Shown here: one piece after another, positions 46,001 to 54,091 of the stretch | How positions within the stretch are numbered: the stretch's first letter is position 1 | How the letters are laid out: each line of letters starts with the position of its first letter | Source of the DNA: Sulfitobacter sp. 20_GPM-1509m | GTDB taxonomy: Bacteria; Pseudomonadota; Alphaproteobacteria; Rhodobacterales; Rhodobacteraceae | Reading direction: 5' to 3' | NCBI RefSeq assembly: GCF_000620505.1 | Contig: NZ_JIBC01000013.1 | Location: 1-64,000, forward strand | DNA: 64,000 nt | The notes under the pieces: generated by a model | The model's database searches: none | What the model was told of the DNA's origin: nothing | What the model saw: the letters and a program-made list of their open reading frames with translations, nothing else | Made by a program: the position numbers and the translations under genes

Positions 46001-46941
46001 CACGGCATGTTCTGCCCGTCCGCATCCTTGCGCTCTACCTTGGGTCGGATCGTACAGGCGTCACAGCGCAGATCGTCCCCGAACCACGACACCACCAGTG
46101 ACACCGCACCACAATTCTGCAACTCACCGTCCAGAACCTCCAGCGATTGCGCAAAGTCGGGCTTGCCCGCGGGCGTGTTCACATTGGCACTCCACCGACC
46201 GCCCTTGCCATCGTCATAGTAGACCGGCGTCGTGGCCAGGGCATATTCCCCCGTGCCGGGGATCAACGCCACACCCCGCACCGCCTGCGCCATCTCGTCG
46301 GCATAGCCATCCTCGCCGGCTTGCTCGGCGCGGATCACCTCGAACGAGAACTGCGGTACGCGGTTGCCAAAGCGCTGCAGCCCCAGATCGTCCATCACCA
46401 CATAAGCCGTCCCGCGATAGGCAGGCACCTGCCCCGCGCCCTCGACCGCCTCGATCGTGGGATCGGGCAACTGATCTTGCGTGCCCGAATAGACACGCAT
46501 GTTCAGCTCATCCGCCGCCAGCTCCTCGCCATCCGCCCAAACGCGACCCACACGCAGGATTTCCCCCGCGCACAGCGCAATCGCCAGTGACACCGAATAG
46601 CTGTACGCGCGCGTCACGGGACGACTGGGCGCACCCTTGCCGCCCCCCGACTGCGCCACCGTCTCGCGGAAATCCGACGCCCAGATCACCTGACCGCCGA
46701 CCCGCATCCGCCCGTAAACCTGTGCGACCGGATCGCCTTCGCCCGCACTGGTCAGGCGAAAGCGGTCCACGCGGCCGGTTTCGACAGCATCCGAGCCCTG
46801 CCCCATCAACCGCTGGTCGATCACCTTGCCCAGCGTCGCGCCAACAGCCCGACCGATGGCCACAGACGAAAGACCCGCCAACGTACCACCAACCGAGCCA
46901 CCAATTGCGGCACCCGCCGCCGAAAGAACTATCGTCGCCAT
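43018..46941 (-). CDS. GTA gp15: tail-tip/host-specificity protein with TIM-barrel-like domain
   Basis: This 1307-residue protein is the largest of the cluster. It starts with a Gly/Ala-rich hydrophobic segment (residues 1-40), then a long region related to phage host-specificity proteins, the GTA TIM-barrel-like domain around residues 400-700 (DEIDFVGIDNYMPLSDW), and a C-terminal part with Ig-like strand patterns. In Rhodobacter capsulatus the homologue, called megatron by Bardy et al., forms the tail tip. It directly follows gp14. Confidence 0.88.
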   Translation of the reverse strand: MATIVLSAAGAAIGGSVGGTLAGLSSVAIGRAVGATLGKVIDQRLMGQGSDAVETGRVDRFRLTSAGEGDPVAQVYGRMRVGGQVIWASDFRETVAQSGGGKGAPSRPVTRAYSYSVSLAIALCAGEILRVGRVWADGEELAADELNMRVYSGTQDQLPDPTIEAVEGAGQVPAYRGTAYVVMDDLGLQRFGNRVPQFSFEVIRAEQAGEDGYADEMAQAVRGVALIPGTGEYALATTPVYYDDGKGGRWSANVNTPAGKPDFAQSLEVLDGELQNCGAVSLVVSWFGDDLRCDACTIRPKVERKDADGQNMPWVVSGLTRSAAQEIAEVSDRPVYGGTTADAAVVEAIHALNDAGKAVMFYPFVLMDQLAGNALPDPYSDALGQPALPWRGRITTSKAAGQNGSPDGTAVADAEVAAFVGSVTAADFIVGDGAVTYTGPEEWSLSRFILHYAALCAAAGGVDAFCVGSELRGLTQIRGAGNSFPFVAALRGLAGEVRSLLGAGTKIGYAADWSEYFGYQPQDGSGDVFFHLDPLWADDEIDFVGIDNYMPLSDWREGDAHLDADQGEIYNLDYLRANIEGGEGYDWYYHSTDARNAQIRTPITDGAHGEPWVYRYKDLRNWWQNTHHERVNGVRCEVPTAWEPQSKPIWFTELGCAAVDKGTNQPNKFLDAKSSESDLPHYSDGTRDDLIQKRYLRAMYSYWGEAAHNPVSVEYGAPMLDLSRSFVWAWDTRPYPFFPNNTAQWSDGENYTRGHWINGRTGARTLASVVGEICEKAGLQAYDTSHLHGYVRGYVVGDVADARASLQPLMLRYGFDAVERDGVLAFRKRDGALTADVAGSDLVVSDEMEGTQERIREAEAEMAGRVRLRFVQADGNFETIAEEAVLPDDATHAVATSEVALAMTRAEGRQVLERWLVEARVARDAVRVALPPSLMGVGAGDVIGLNGDGDDTARYRVDRVEQGAFQMLEAVRIEPGVYDPSDMEDALARVRDFVPPVPVSPFFLDLPLMTGDEVPHAPHLAVTAEPWPGTVAVYSAPSDEDYTLNSIIAQEAVIGLTQSALVRHAPAIWDEGEALEVRLMHGALSSVSEAAVLNGRNLCAIGDGSSDNWELFQFQEAELIAPDTYLLRRRLRGQLGTDALMPDAWPVGSWMVLMNGTPAQIAMASSLRRVAQHYRIGPARRGLDDPSYVAQVQAFDGNGLRPYAPVHLRADVLGSGDIAVSWVRRTRIDGDGWDMVEVPLGEDIESYRVRVLKNGAVLRQDSVAGPAWTYDAAAQAADAALGAVEVEVAQLSARYGAGLAGRITVDL

Positions 46942-47382
46942 TCAGGACTCTTCCTCGGGAAATTGAAACCGCGCCACCAGACGCCGCCGCCAGGGCGTGC
47001 TTAGCGGGCTCTCCACCACGCCGTGACCGGAATAGGCATGTATGAAACTGGGCCGCGCACCGATGTCCGCTGCCACCCCCAGATGTTTGGCCACCGCCCC
47101 GTCACGCATCCGAAACAACAGGATGTCGCCCGCAGTCGCGTCCTCAAGCGCCTTGGGCTTCAGATGCCGCAGGGCCGCTGCCCACAACCTTTCGTCGCGC
47201 TGCGGCTCAGACCAATCCATGGAATAAGCGGGCGGCACTTCGGGTTCCGTCCCGATCACCTCGCGCCAGATGCCCCGCACCAGCCCCAGGCAGTCGGCCC
47301 CGGCCCCGCGACAGGACGCCTGATGCACATAGGGCGTGCCGATCCAGCCCCGCGCCGCATGAACCACCCGCGCCCCGCTCAT
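46942..47382 (-). CDS. GTA gp14: NlpC/P60 cell-wall hydrolase
   Basis: The 146-residue peptidase has catalytic Cys in GADCLGLVRG (about residue 30) and His in KHLGVA (about 100), followed by FIHAYSGHGVVESPL. It would cut peptidoglycan during GTA delivery. The start at 47382 overlaps the gp13 stop by four bases; the longer frame upstream is overlap only. Confidence 0.85.
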   Translation of the reverse strand: MSGARVVHAARGWIGTPYVHQASCRGAGADCLGLVRGIWREVIGTEPEVPPAYSMDWSEPQRDERLWAAALRHLKPKALEDATAGDILLFRMRDGAVAKHLGVAADIGARPSFIHAYSGHGVVESPLSTPWRRRLVARFQFPEEES

Positions 47383-48266
47383 CGCAGGCTGCCCCCGGTG
47401 TTGACTCCGTCCGCGCGCGGGACCGACATCACCCAATCCTCGCCCGGAATGTCGGGAAAGCCCTGGAAGTTCACCAGATTGTCAAATTTCAACCGGCAGG
47501 TCTCTGTGCGTTTGTCACACCCCGCTACCACGCGCACACGGTCGCCCGCCACCAACGGCACCCGCAGCTTTTGCCACAGCTCAACCCGCCGCGTCCCGCC
47601 CTCCAGCGCGTCATCCTTGATGACACCCCACAAGCCCGCCGCCGCACCGCTCAGTACATCCAGCCGCCCGCGCCGGAACCAGTCCGGTTCGAACGCCCCC
47701 GCATCCGGCCATTCGAACAGCACCCCCTCGCTGCCAACCTCCAGTGTGACGTCGACAAAATACCCAGGCGTCGCGGTATTGAACCGACACTGCGCATCCC
47801 CCAGCACGGCCGTACACGGCTTTTGGTAGATCCGGCCCAAAGGACGGTTCAACGCCTCGGTCAGCCCGCGCAACTCGGCTTGAAAGGCACCGTTGGCACG
47901 ACGCAACTCGCCAATGCTGCCACGAAACTGCAACCAGCGGACGGACACGTCCTGCCAGTTCACCAGCCACGCCCGCACCTCGGCCCCGTCAAAACGTCCC
48001 GCCTCAATGTCCGCCTCGGTGATCGCGGCATCGCTCAGCGCGCCCAGCGCCTCGGTGTTGTCCACCGACAGCCCCGTGCTTTGCGCCAGCGCCGCCGCGC
48101 TCAGACCGGTGTCCGCCCGGAACGTCATCCCGTCAAAGGACAGCGCCCTGTCATGATCGGTAAACCCGTATTGAACCCCGTCCGCGCGGGTGATCGCCCA
48201 GACACGGCACAGTGTCGTCGTGCCCGTGGCCACATGCGCCTGAAACGCTGCACTCAGCCCCGCCAT
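47379..48266 (-). CDS. GTA gp13: hub protein (DUF2163)
   Basis: The 295-residue tail hub protein has four cysteines in two pairs, KPCTAVLGDAQCRF (about residues 150-161) and VVAGCDKRTETCRLKF (about 250-265). In the R. capsulatus GTA structure the hub binds an iron-sulfur cluster through such cysteines (Bardy et al.), so conservation here suggests the same. It shares its start with the end of gp12 by one base (TGATG). Confidence 0.85.
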   Translation of the reverse strand: MAGLSAAFQAHVATGTTTLCRVWAITRADGVQYGFTDHDRALSFDGMTFRADTGLSAAALAQSTGLSVDNTEALGALSDAAITEADIEAGRFDGAEVRAWLVNWQDVSVRWLQFRGSIGELRRANGAFQAELRGLTEALNRPLGRIYQKPCTAVLGDAQCRFNTATPGYFVDVTLEVGSEGVLFEWPDAGAFEPDWFRRGRLDVLSGAAAGLWGVIKDDALEGGTRRVELWQKLRVPLVAGDRVRVVAGCDKRTETCRLKFDNLVNFQGFPDIPGEDWVMSVPRADGVNTGGSLR

Positions 48267-48898
48267 CAGACCCGCACCTCGACGACCGGCACATCGGGCA
48301 CCTGCCCCGCCTGGAAACTGGCAACACTGGTCTGGATCTGATCGGTGGCAAACCGCACCGGCACGTCGAATTCGAACCCTGCCACGATCTGCATCTGCGG
48401 ATCGGGCGGATGGGCAAAGGCAACGAGGCCCGTGGTCACGTCCACCTCATAGTCCACGCCCTCTTGCAGCTCGTCCTGCTCGACGCCAACGCGCACCGTG
48501 CCCGCCACCGGCTTGGAAATGATCCGGTCATAGCTGTGCACGCCCGACCGATAGGTTTTCACCAGTGGAAAACTGACCGTCGCCCCATCACCCACCGCGA
48601 TCACCTGATCGTCAAAGGCGATCTGCCCGCTGGCCTTGCAGGTCTTGAAGTCGGCCCAGTCTTTCCATCGAAACCCGAACATCTGCCCGCGCCGCGCCTC
48701 GAAAAAGGCGATCAACGCCTCGATGTCATCCAACGACCGCATCCCCAGGCCTGCATCATAGCGGCGGCGTGAATGCACCCAAGGCGTGTTGCGTTCCTCG
48801 TACCCGTTGGCCAGCGTCACGATCTCGGTGCGCCGCTCCGGCCCCCCGAGCGATCCGAAACTCAGCGACGCGGGAAATCTTACCTCGTGAAAATTCAT
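48266..48898 (-). CDS. GTA gp12: distal tail protein (DUF2460)
   Basis: This 210-residue beta-rich protein begins MNFHEVRFPASLSFGS, as in GTA gp12 homologues I recall. It contains RRRYDAGLGMRSLDDIEALIAFFEARRGQ (partly helical) and FRWKDWADFK. It connects tail tube and hub. Start 48898 follows GAGGGGAAGAAC, a good ribosome site; the longer upstream frame overlaps gp11. Confidence 0.85.
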   Translation of the reverse strand: MNFHEVRFPASLSFGSLGGPERRTEIVTLANGYEERNTPWVHSRRRYDAGLGMRSLDDIEALIAFFEARRGQMFGFRWKDWADFKTCKASGQIAFDDQVIAVGDGATVSFPLVKTYRSGVHSYDRIISKPVAGTVRVGVEQDELQEGVDYEVDVTTGLVAFAHPPDPQMQIVAGFEFDVPVRFATDQIQTSVASFQAGQVPDVPVVEVRV

Positions 48899-48911
48899 GT
48901 TCTTCCCCTCC

Positions 48912-49574
48912 TCAGCGGTTGCGATTGCCACGGCCCAGCGCACGGCCCATCTTGGCCGCGATCTGGTTCTGGCTGCGCTGGAACCCCTGCACATCCGGTG
49001 TGGTGATGTTCATCACGATGGTCGGCGCTGACACCCCGCCACCGCGTACGCCCAGCTTGCCATCAGCCCCGCGCGCCAGCGGCATGATCGCCTCGGGGCC
49101 TGCCTCGCCCATCAGCCCCATGCCGCCGCGCATCCCGAAGGGCGTCGCACTGCTGACGACGCCACCACTGGCAAAGGGCATCACCCGCCCCTGGCTGAAC
49201 GACGCCCCCTCGGCAAAAGGCAGGATACCCTGCACCAGCCTGTTCACCCCCTGCGCCAGCAAGCCGCCAAAATGGTTGGTCACGGGTCTAAGTGCGGCAT
49301 TGTATGTGGCGTTGATCATCGACTGCGCGACGGTTTGCAGCGCATCCGACAGCTTCATCCCGTCAAAGACGACCCCATCAAAGGCACGGCGCAGGCCACG
49401 GCTGAGCCCGCGTTCCAGCACCTGCACATCCTGCCCCGTCGCCGCCAGCGACGTGCGCATCCGGCGCAATTCACTGTCAAATCCCGTCACCATGACCGAG
49501 GCCTGCCCCAAACTGTCCGACAGCGCGTCCGCACTGGCATCCAGATCCTCGATCTTGTCCTGATACTCGCTCAT
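48912..49574 (-). CDS. GTA gp11: tail tape measure protein
   Basis: The 220-residue protein is unusually short for a tape measure, as in other GTAs with short tails. It has an N-terminal coiled coil (MSEYQDKIEDLDASADALSD) and a Gly-rich C-terminal half (ASGGVVSSATPFGMRGGMGLMGEAGPE shortened to GGMGLMGEAGPEAIMPL) that resembles the minor-tail C-terminal motif of phage tape measures. It overlaps gp10.1 by four bases. Confidence 0.82.
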   Translation of the reverse strand: MSEYQDKIEDLDASADALSDSLGQASVMVTGFDSELRRMRTSLAATGQDVQVLERGLSRGLRRAFDGVVFDGMKLSDALQTVAQSMINATYNAALRPVTNHFGGLLAQGVNRLVQGILPFAEGASFSQGRVMPFASGGVVSSATPFGMRGGMGLMGEAGPEAIMPLARGADGKLGVRGGGVSAPTIVMNITTPDVQGFQRSQNQIAAKMGRALGRGNRNR

Positions 49575-49774
49575 CTTGTTCCCTCACACTCTTTGTCGGG
49601 ATAGGCTGCCATCAGCGCCGCCAGCCCGTCGTTCAACAGCGGCGCATCCGCACCGGTATCCCCCAGCATCATCCGCAACTCGGCAGGCGTCAGGCTCCAG
49701 AACACGTCCGGGGACAGCCCCAGCCCATGCAATCCCGCCCGCATCAACGCCTGCCAGTCCATTGCCTGGCTCAT
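49571..49774 (-). CDS. GTA gp10.1: tail assembly chaperone-like small protein
   Basis: The 67-residue helical protein overlaps gp10 and gp11 by four bases on each side. It fits the small tail assembly chaperone located just before the tape measure (DWQALMRAGLHGLGLSPDVFW). Some GTAs express it through a frameshift product of gp10; here it is a separate frame. Confidence 0.7.
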   Translation of the reverse strand: MSQAMDWQALMRAGLHGLGLSPDVFWSLTPAELRMMLGDTGADAPLLNDGLAALMAAYPDKECEGTR

Positions 49775-50088
49775 GCCGCGGGCACCACAAAGGCGCGTGC
49801 CAGCAACTCTGCCGCCGCCCGTGCTGCCGCCATCGGGCCGCCCTCGATCTCGGCCTGCGCCAGCGCGGCGGCGGACAGATCACAACCGCCCCCCTCCAAC
49901 CCCGCGCCCAGCAGGACCAGCACATCGCGGGTCGAAAACGCACCGCTCTCGAACCGTTCCACCAGCCCCACCAGCGATCCGGTGTCCAGCGCCGCCTCAA
50001 GCGACGCCAGCGCACCCAGGGTCAGGCGCATCACGTAGCGCTGGCCATTGATGGTCAGCGCCACGTCCCCCCTCCACGGATTGGCCAT
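49771..50088 (-). CDS. GTA gp10: small conserved GTA protein
   Basis: The 105-residue protein (MANPWRGDVALTINGQRYVMRL) is a GTA-family protein of the DUF3356 type by recall, probably with a tail-assembly role. The second half is helical with a cysteine at GGGCDLSA. It lies between the tail tube gene and the chaperone-like gene. Confidence 0.75.
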   Translation of the reverse strand: MANPWRGDVALTINGQRYVMRLTLGALASLEAALDTGSLVGLVERFESGAFSTRDVLVLLGAGLEGGGCDLSAAALAQAEIEGGPMAAARAAAELLARAFVVPAA

Positions 50089-50094
50089 CTCAGA

Positions 50095-50508
50095 TCACAA
50101 CGCCACAAAGGTCAGCAGACCCGCCGAGGCCATCGACATCTCATAGGTCGCCTCGCCATTGTGGCTGCCTGCGTATTCGATTGCGGTGACCTGAAACGGC
50201 CCTTCGATCACGCCGAAATCGGGAATGATGATCTGGAAATCCGGCACTTCACCATCAAAGAACAACTGGCGCGCGCGCTCGTCCGTGCCTTCGTCCTTGA
50301 ACACTCCCGCACCGCTGATGCTGCTCGACCGAACGCCGGCCCCCGCCAGCAATTCGCGCCATCCGCCCTGGCTTTCCAGACTGGTGACATCCACCGTCTC
50401 GGCATTAAAACTGACGCGCGTGGCCCGCAGGCCCGCAATCGTCTCGAACTGACCGTCCGAGGTCATATCCACTTTGACCAACAGGTCTTTTCCGTTCTGA
50501 GCAGCCAT
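50095..50508 (-). CDS. GTA gp9: major tail tube protein
   Basis: The 137-residue beta-rich protein begins AAQNGKDLLVKVDM and contains TVDVTSLESQGGWRELLAGAG, typical of phage major tail proteins, which form the tube. Start 50508 follows TTGGAGAA by six bases. The gene upstream ends 50 bases away, the only real gap in this part of the cluster. Confidence 0.88.
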   Translation of the reverse strand: MAAQNGKDLLVKVDMTSDGQFETIAGLRATRVSFNAETVDVTSLESQGGWRELLAGAGVRSSSISGAGVFKDEGTDERARQLFFDGEVPDFQIIIPDFGVIEGPFQVTAIEYAGSHNGEATYEMSMASAGLLTFVAL

Positions 50509-50558
50509 GAAATTCTCCAATCAGGGCAAAAGGTTAATTGTCTTCGACACGCGCCAAG

Positions 50559-50969
50559 TCATGCGTCTTCGACGCGGGCCTTGAACCGCAGCGTTATGGT
50601 GCGCCCGGCACCGCCATCGCTGCGGTCGGCCACCGCGCGGTCGAAATTCAGGTAAATCAGCCTGCCACGTGTCAGCGTCAGGTCGGCACCGTGCAATGTG
50701 TCACTAACCGCCGTCGCCACCGCCTTGGCCGCGGCAAAGCCCTGCACATCCGTGACAACCGCAATCCGCACATCATGCAGCGCGCCGGTGCCGGTCTTGT
50801 CATTGGCCGCCCGCGCGGTCTCGGCCCCGATGCTGACATACAGCGACGGAACGGTCCCCGTGGGCACCGCGTCGTAAATGTCCGTCCCCACCAGGTCCGT
50901 GACCGCAGTTGACGCCGTCAAGGCGCCGTAAATCGCGCTTTGCAGCGCAGCCGATACACCATAGCTCAT
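50559..50969 (-). CDS. GTA gp8: tail completion protein (DUF3168)
   Basis: The 136-residue protein (SAALQSAIYGALTASTAV at the N-terminus) matches the DUF3168 family that forms the tail terminator at the head end. GDVQGFAAAKAVATAVS is characteristic. It overlaps gp7 by four bases. Confidence 0.85.
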   Translation of the reverse strand: MSYGVSAALQSAIYGALTASTAVTDLVGTDIYDAVPTGTVPSLYVSIGAETARAANDKTGTGALHDVRIAVVTDVQGFAAAKAVATAVSDTLHGADLTLTRGRLIYLNFDRAVADRSDGGAGRTITLRFKARVEDA

Positions 50970-51304
50970 GTCGCCACCTCCTCGTCTGCGAAACAGGTCA
51001 GATAGCGGCCCTCGGGGTCATGCTCGGCCACCGCCGTGATGCGAAACACCCGCGCCCCATCCCGAAACCGCTGCTCCGCCGCCGGCCGCTCAGGGTGCCC
51101 CTCGGGCGCGCCGCGCACGATGATGCGAAAGGACACCTTGGACACCGCAACAGGCCCCGCCGCTGCCTCGCGCCCCGTACGCGGCAAAACCTGCGCCCAC
51201 AGCACACCCAGACCGGTCCAGCTCTGCGCATATCCCCCCGCCCCATCAGACACCCGCACAGGCGTTTCCAAGGCAAGCTTGCGGCTCAAACGCGGCAGCT
51301 TCAT
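50966..51304 (-). CDS. GTA gp7: head-tail adaptor
   Basis: The 112-residue beta-rich protein fits phage head closure proteins. Family wording: LETPVRVSDGAGGYAQSW, then EPRFRDGARVFRITAVAEHD-like QRFRDGARVFRITAV. It overlaps gp6 and gp8 by four bases on each side. Confidence 0.82.
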   Translation of the reverse strand: MKLPRLSRKLALETPVRVSDGAGGYAQSWTGLGVLWAQVLPRTGREAAAGPVAVSKVSFRIIVRGAPEGHPERPAAEQRFRDGARVFRITAVAEHDPEGRYLTCFADEEVAT

Positions 51305-51900
51305 GCCACACCCCCCGACCAGATGCGGAACGTGCGATAGCGCTCGATCAGACTGCTGACACCAAAGGGCATACAGCCCTCGCTCAGCGTCGTTTCATTG
51401 CGAAACTCGTAGTAATGCGCCGCCAGCAGCAACACCGCCTGACGCAGATCCGCAGGCACCTCAGCCCATGAGGCTCCATATCCCGCCTCAAAGCCGATCA
51501 CGACCGAACCAGCCGTTGGAATAGCAGGCAGCAAGGTCCCCACCGGGCGCAGCTGCGGCCGCTGCCCGTCCTGTTCCAGCCAGTATTGCGCCGCCGGCAC
51601 ATCGCTGCGCCCCCCCAACCGGTCCACAATCTCGACGCGGGTCACAGCCACCACAGGCGCCACCGGAAAGGCCGCCGCTTCACGGTCCCGCCAGCGGGTC
51701 AACGACCAGCTGAAACCACGCTGCAACAGGACCTTGCCCGTACGCGCCTCAACCGCCGCCAGTGCTGCCCGCAAGAAGCTTATCAATACCTCGTCCTGCA
51801 GCGATCCCGCGCCAAATCCGGTGCCCAGACGCAAATGCGCCTTGAATTCATCCACCGGCAGGCCCGCGTCAGGCACCGTGGTTTCTTCGATCAACATCAT
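51301..51900 (-). CDS. GTA gp6: head-tail connector protein
   Basis: The 199-residue protein resembles phiE125 gp8-type head-tail connectors: VPDAGLPVDEFKAHLRLG at the N-terminus and LLLAAHYYEFRNETTLSEG near residue 165. Two Mets in a row start it; the first (51900) has GGAG seven bases upstream. A 164-base gap separates it from the capsid gene. Confidence 0.82.
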   Translation of the reverse strand: MMLIEETTVPDAGLPVDEFKAHLRLGTGFGAGSLQDEVLISFLRAALAAVEARTGKVLLQRGFSWSLTRWRDREAAAFPVAPVVAVTRVEIVDRLGGRSDVPAAQYWLEQDGQRPQLRPVGTLLPAIPTAGSVVIGFEAGYGASWAEVPADLRQAVLLLAAHYYEFRNETTLSEGCMPFGVSSLIERYRTFRIWSGGVA

Positions 51901-52064
51901 GGAACATCTCCAAAATTCCGGCCCCTCAAAGATCAGAGCCGGACGCACACCAGCCCGCGTTGCTCAGACGGAGGGGAGCAGCTAGACAACGCTGGCCTGT
52001 CAAATGGGCATACGCCCGGCAGACGCGGGGAAACCAAAGCCCCCCGCGCCATCCACCACCCCGA

Positions 52065-53249
52065 TTAAGAGACGGCGAATTTCAGCAGCTTGATCGCGGC
52101 AAAGTCGCTGACATCGCCGCCGACGCGCTTGGTCGCGTAGAACAGCACATGCGGCTTAGCGCTGAACGGATCGCGCAGAATGCGCAGGTCGGGACGTTCT
52201 GCGATGGTGTAGCCCGCCGCAAAGTTGCCAAAGGCAATGGCAAAACCTTCGTCTGCCGCGTCCGGCATGTCCTCGGCCACCAGCACCGGATAGCCCAGCA
52301 GGGTCGCAGGCTGCCCCGCCCCCATGCCGTCGGACCAATGGAACCGCCCGTCGCTGTCTTTCAGCTTGCGCACAATGCCAGCGGTTTTCGAGTTCATGAC
52401 AAAGCTCGCGCCGGCGCGGTACTGCGCGCCCAGCGCATAAACCAGGCCGATGATCGCATCTGGCGTGACAATCCCGTCAATGCCCGTCGTCTCGTAGCCG
52501 ATGCTGCCCCACGACCAGCTGCCGTTCGCAACCGTCGGATGCGCAAGAAACCCCTTGGGCTTGTCCACACCATCACCGTTGACAAAGGCTGCCGCCTCGG
52601 CCCGCGAAAACTTGTCCGCAATACGCCCGGCCAGCCAGCCTTCGATGTCGAACGCACTGTCATCCAGCAGCCGTTGCGATGCCTTGGGCAACGCCGACAA
52701 TTCGTGCAGCGGGATGGTGATCCGGTCGATCTGCGGCGTATCGGTTTCCGACACAGCACCCGTTTCCGTGGCCCAGCCCGCACCCACATCCGTGTGATCG
52801 ACCAGCACGTCGAATGTCGTCGCCTCGACGTTCACCACCGATGCAATCGAGCGCACGGATGCGGTCGCGTTCAGCACCGACTTCACCGTGTCCGCCGTCT
52901 GCGGGTCCACCAGGTAACCCCCATCGCTGTTCACCGCGGTCGACAGCGATTTCACTTCCATCTCCAGCCCGCGCAGGCCGTCATCGTCACCCGTCCGCAG
53001 ATAGGCATTGAACGCCTTCTGATGCGGTGCGCCTGTGTCCACAGCGCCCGCCAAAGGGGTGCGCGCAGGTGTCATTTGTTTCCGGTCCAGCATGGTCAGT
53101 CGCTCTTCTGTTTGTTGAAGTTTCATCTCAATGTCAGCCTGAAAGCCCTTGAAGTCGCTGACAAAGCCGTTGACGGCCTGCATGACTTCCTGAACCGGAG
53201 ACAGATCTTCCCCGGTCCGAGCCTTGATCTCGGTCTTGCTCATCCGCAT
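52065..53249 (-). CDS. GTA gp5: major capsid protein (HK97 fold)
   Basis: The 394-residue capsid precursor has an N-terminal coiled coil (about residues 15-60, the delta domain cut off by the protease) and the HK97 core with SDGGYLVDPQTADTV, GVDKPKGFL and MNSKTAGIVRKLKDSDGR, all standard for this family. It follows the prohead protease gene, the usual order. Confidence 0.93.
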   Translation of the reverse strand: MRMSKTEIKARTGEDLSPVQEVMQAVNGFVSDFKGFQADIEMKLQQTEERLTMLDRKQMTPARTPLAGAVDTGAPHQKAFNAYLRTGDDDGLRGLEMEVKSLSTAVNSDGGYLVDPQTADTVKSVLNATASVRSIASVVNVEATTFDVLVDHTDVGAGWATETGAVSETDTPQIDRITIPLHELSALPKASQRLLDDSAFDIEGWLAGRIADKFSRAEAAAFVNGDGVDKPKGFLAHPTVANGSWSWGSIGYETTGIDGIVTPDAIIGLVYALGAQYRAGASFVMNSKTAGIVRKLKDSDGRFHWSDGMGAGQPATLLGYPVLVAEDMPDAADEGFAIAFGNFAAGYTIAERPDLRILRDPFSAKPHVLFYATKRVGGDVSDFAAIKLLKFAVS

Positions 53250-53279
53250 GTCCTTGATTGATTGCAGTTCAGACGCGAC

Positions 53280-53843
53280 TTACGTGCGCATCAACCTCGT
53301 GCGCGCGCCCTCAAAGGCCGCCGCCATTCCGCGCAGTGCCGCAACCTCGTCAGACAGCAATGCGTCCGTCTTGCCCGCAACACGCGCACTGGGCAGCATC
53401 GGGAACGTCACCAGTGACACCTCCCAAAGCTCCAGTTCCGTCAAGAGCCGCTGGCCCTTGTCATTCTTCGCCGCCCGCACCGTGCGATAGCCGATGCTCA
53501 GCCCGTCAATGGCCCCCGCTGCGATCAGCGACGCTGCCTCGCGGCCTTTCTCGACGCTGTCCAGCAACCGGCCCTTGACCCACAGGCCCCTGGCATCCTC
53601 GCGCACCTCGTCCCACACGCCGATCGGCTGGGACGGATCATGCTGCCACAGCATCTTGACCTTGCGCCCCGATGCCACCAGCGCTTTCAGCGACGCCGCA
53701 TAGGCCCCCTTGGCCACCACGTCGCCGCCCTGATCGCAGGCCCCGAACAGGCTGGCATAACCTTCGATCACCGCCCCGTCCTGCACCTGCAAGCATTCGC
53801 CGAAACGGGCGAATTTCGTTTCCAGTCCAGTGTCCACGCTCAT
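53280..53843 (-). CDS. GTA gp4: HK97-type prohead protease
   Basis: The 187-residue serine protease has IEGYASLFGACDQGGDVV at the N-terminus, catalytic His in MLWQHDPSQPIG (about residue 67) and Ser in GLSIGYRTV (about residue 115). It trims the capsid. The start at 53843 follows AAGGAG by six bases; the longer frame upstream overlaps gp3.5. Confidence 0.9.
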   Translation of the reverse strand: MSVDTGLETKFARFGECLQVQDGAVIEGYASLFGACDQGGDVVAKGAYAASLKALVASGRKVKMLWQHDPSQPIGVWDEVREDARGLWVKGRLLDSVEKGREAASLIAAGAIDGLSIGYRTVRAAKNDKGQRLLTELELWEVSLVTFPMLPSARVAGKTDALLSDEVAALRGMAAAFEGARTRLMRT

Positions 53844-53866
53844 GGCCCACTCCTTTGTTTGTCCGC

Positions 53867-54091
53867 TCATGGTGTCGCCACCAGAAAAGATTGCAGCGCC
53901 TGCGCCAAAATCACCGCCACCACGCCGTACACTGTCAGCCACAACCGCCGCTCCAGCCGCTCCATGGTCTCGTCCAGCCGGTCCAGCCGACGGGCGATGT
54001 TCTCCAGGTGGATCTGCGTCACCCGCTCATGCGCCTGCAACCGCAACCCCGGCGCACATTCGAACCGCTCCAGCAACGGCCCCTCAGGCAT
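53867..54091 (-). CDS. GTA gp3.5: small membrane-type protein
   Basis: The 74-residue protein has an amphipathic coiled coil (HLENIARRLDRLDETMERLERR) and one C-terminal hydrophobic span (LWLTVYGVVAVILAQALQSF). It matches the GTA gp3.5 family in position and layout. Its ATG overlaps the portal stop by eight bases. Confidence 0.78.
   Translation of the reverse strand: MPEGPLLERFECAPGLRLQAHERVTQIHLENIARRLDRLDETMERLERRLWLTVYGVVAVILAQALQSFLVATP

Noticed and set aside
43750-46101. 783-codon open frame opposite the tail-tip gene
   Set aside because: It lies entirely antisense to a better-supported gene, has low-complexity Arg/His/Pro content, no ribosome site and no domain; long antisense frames are expected in GC-rich DNA.
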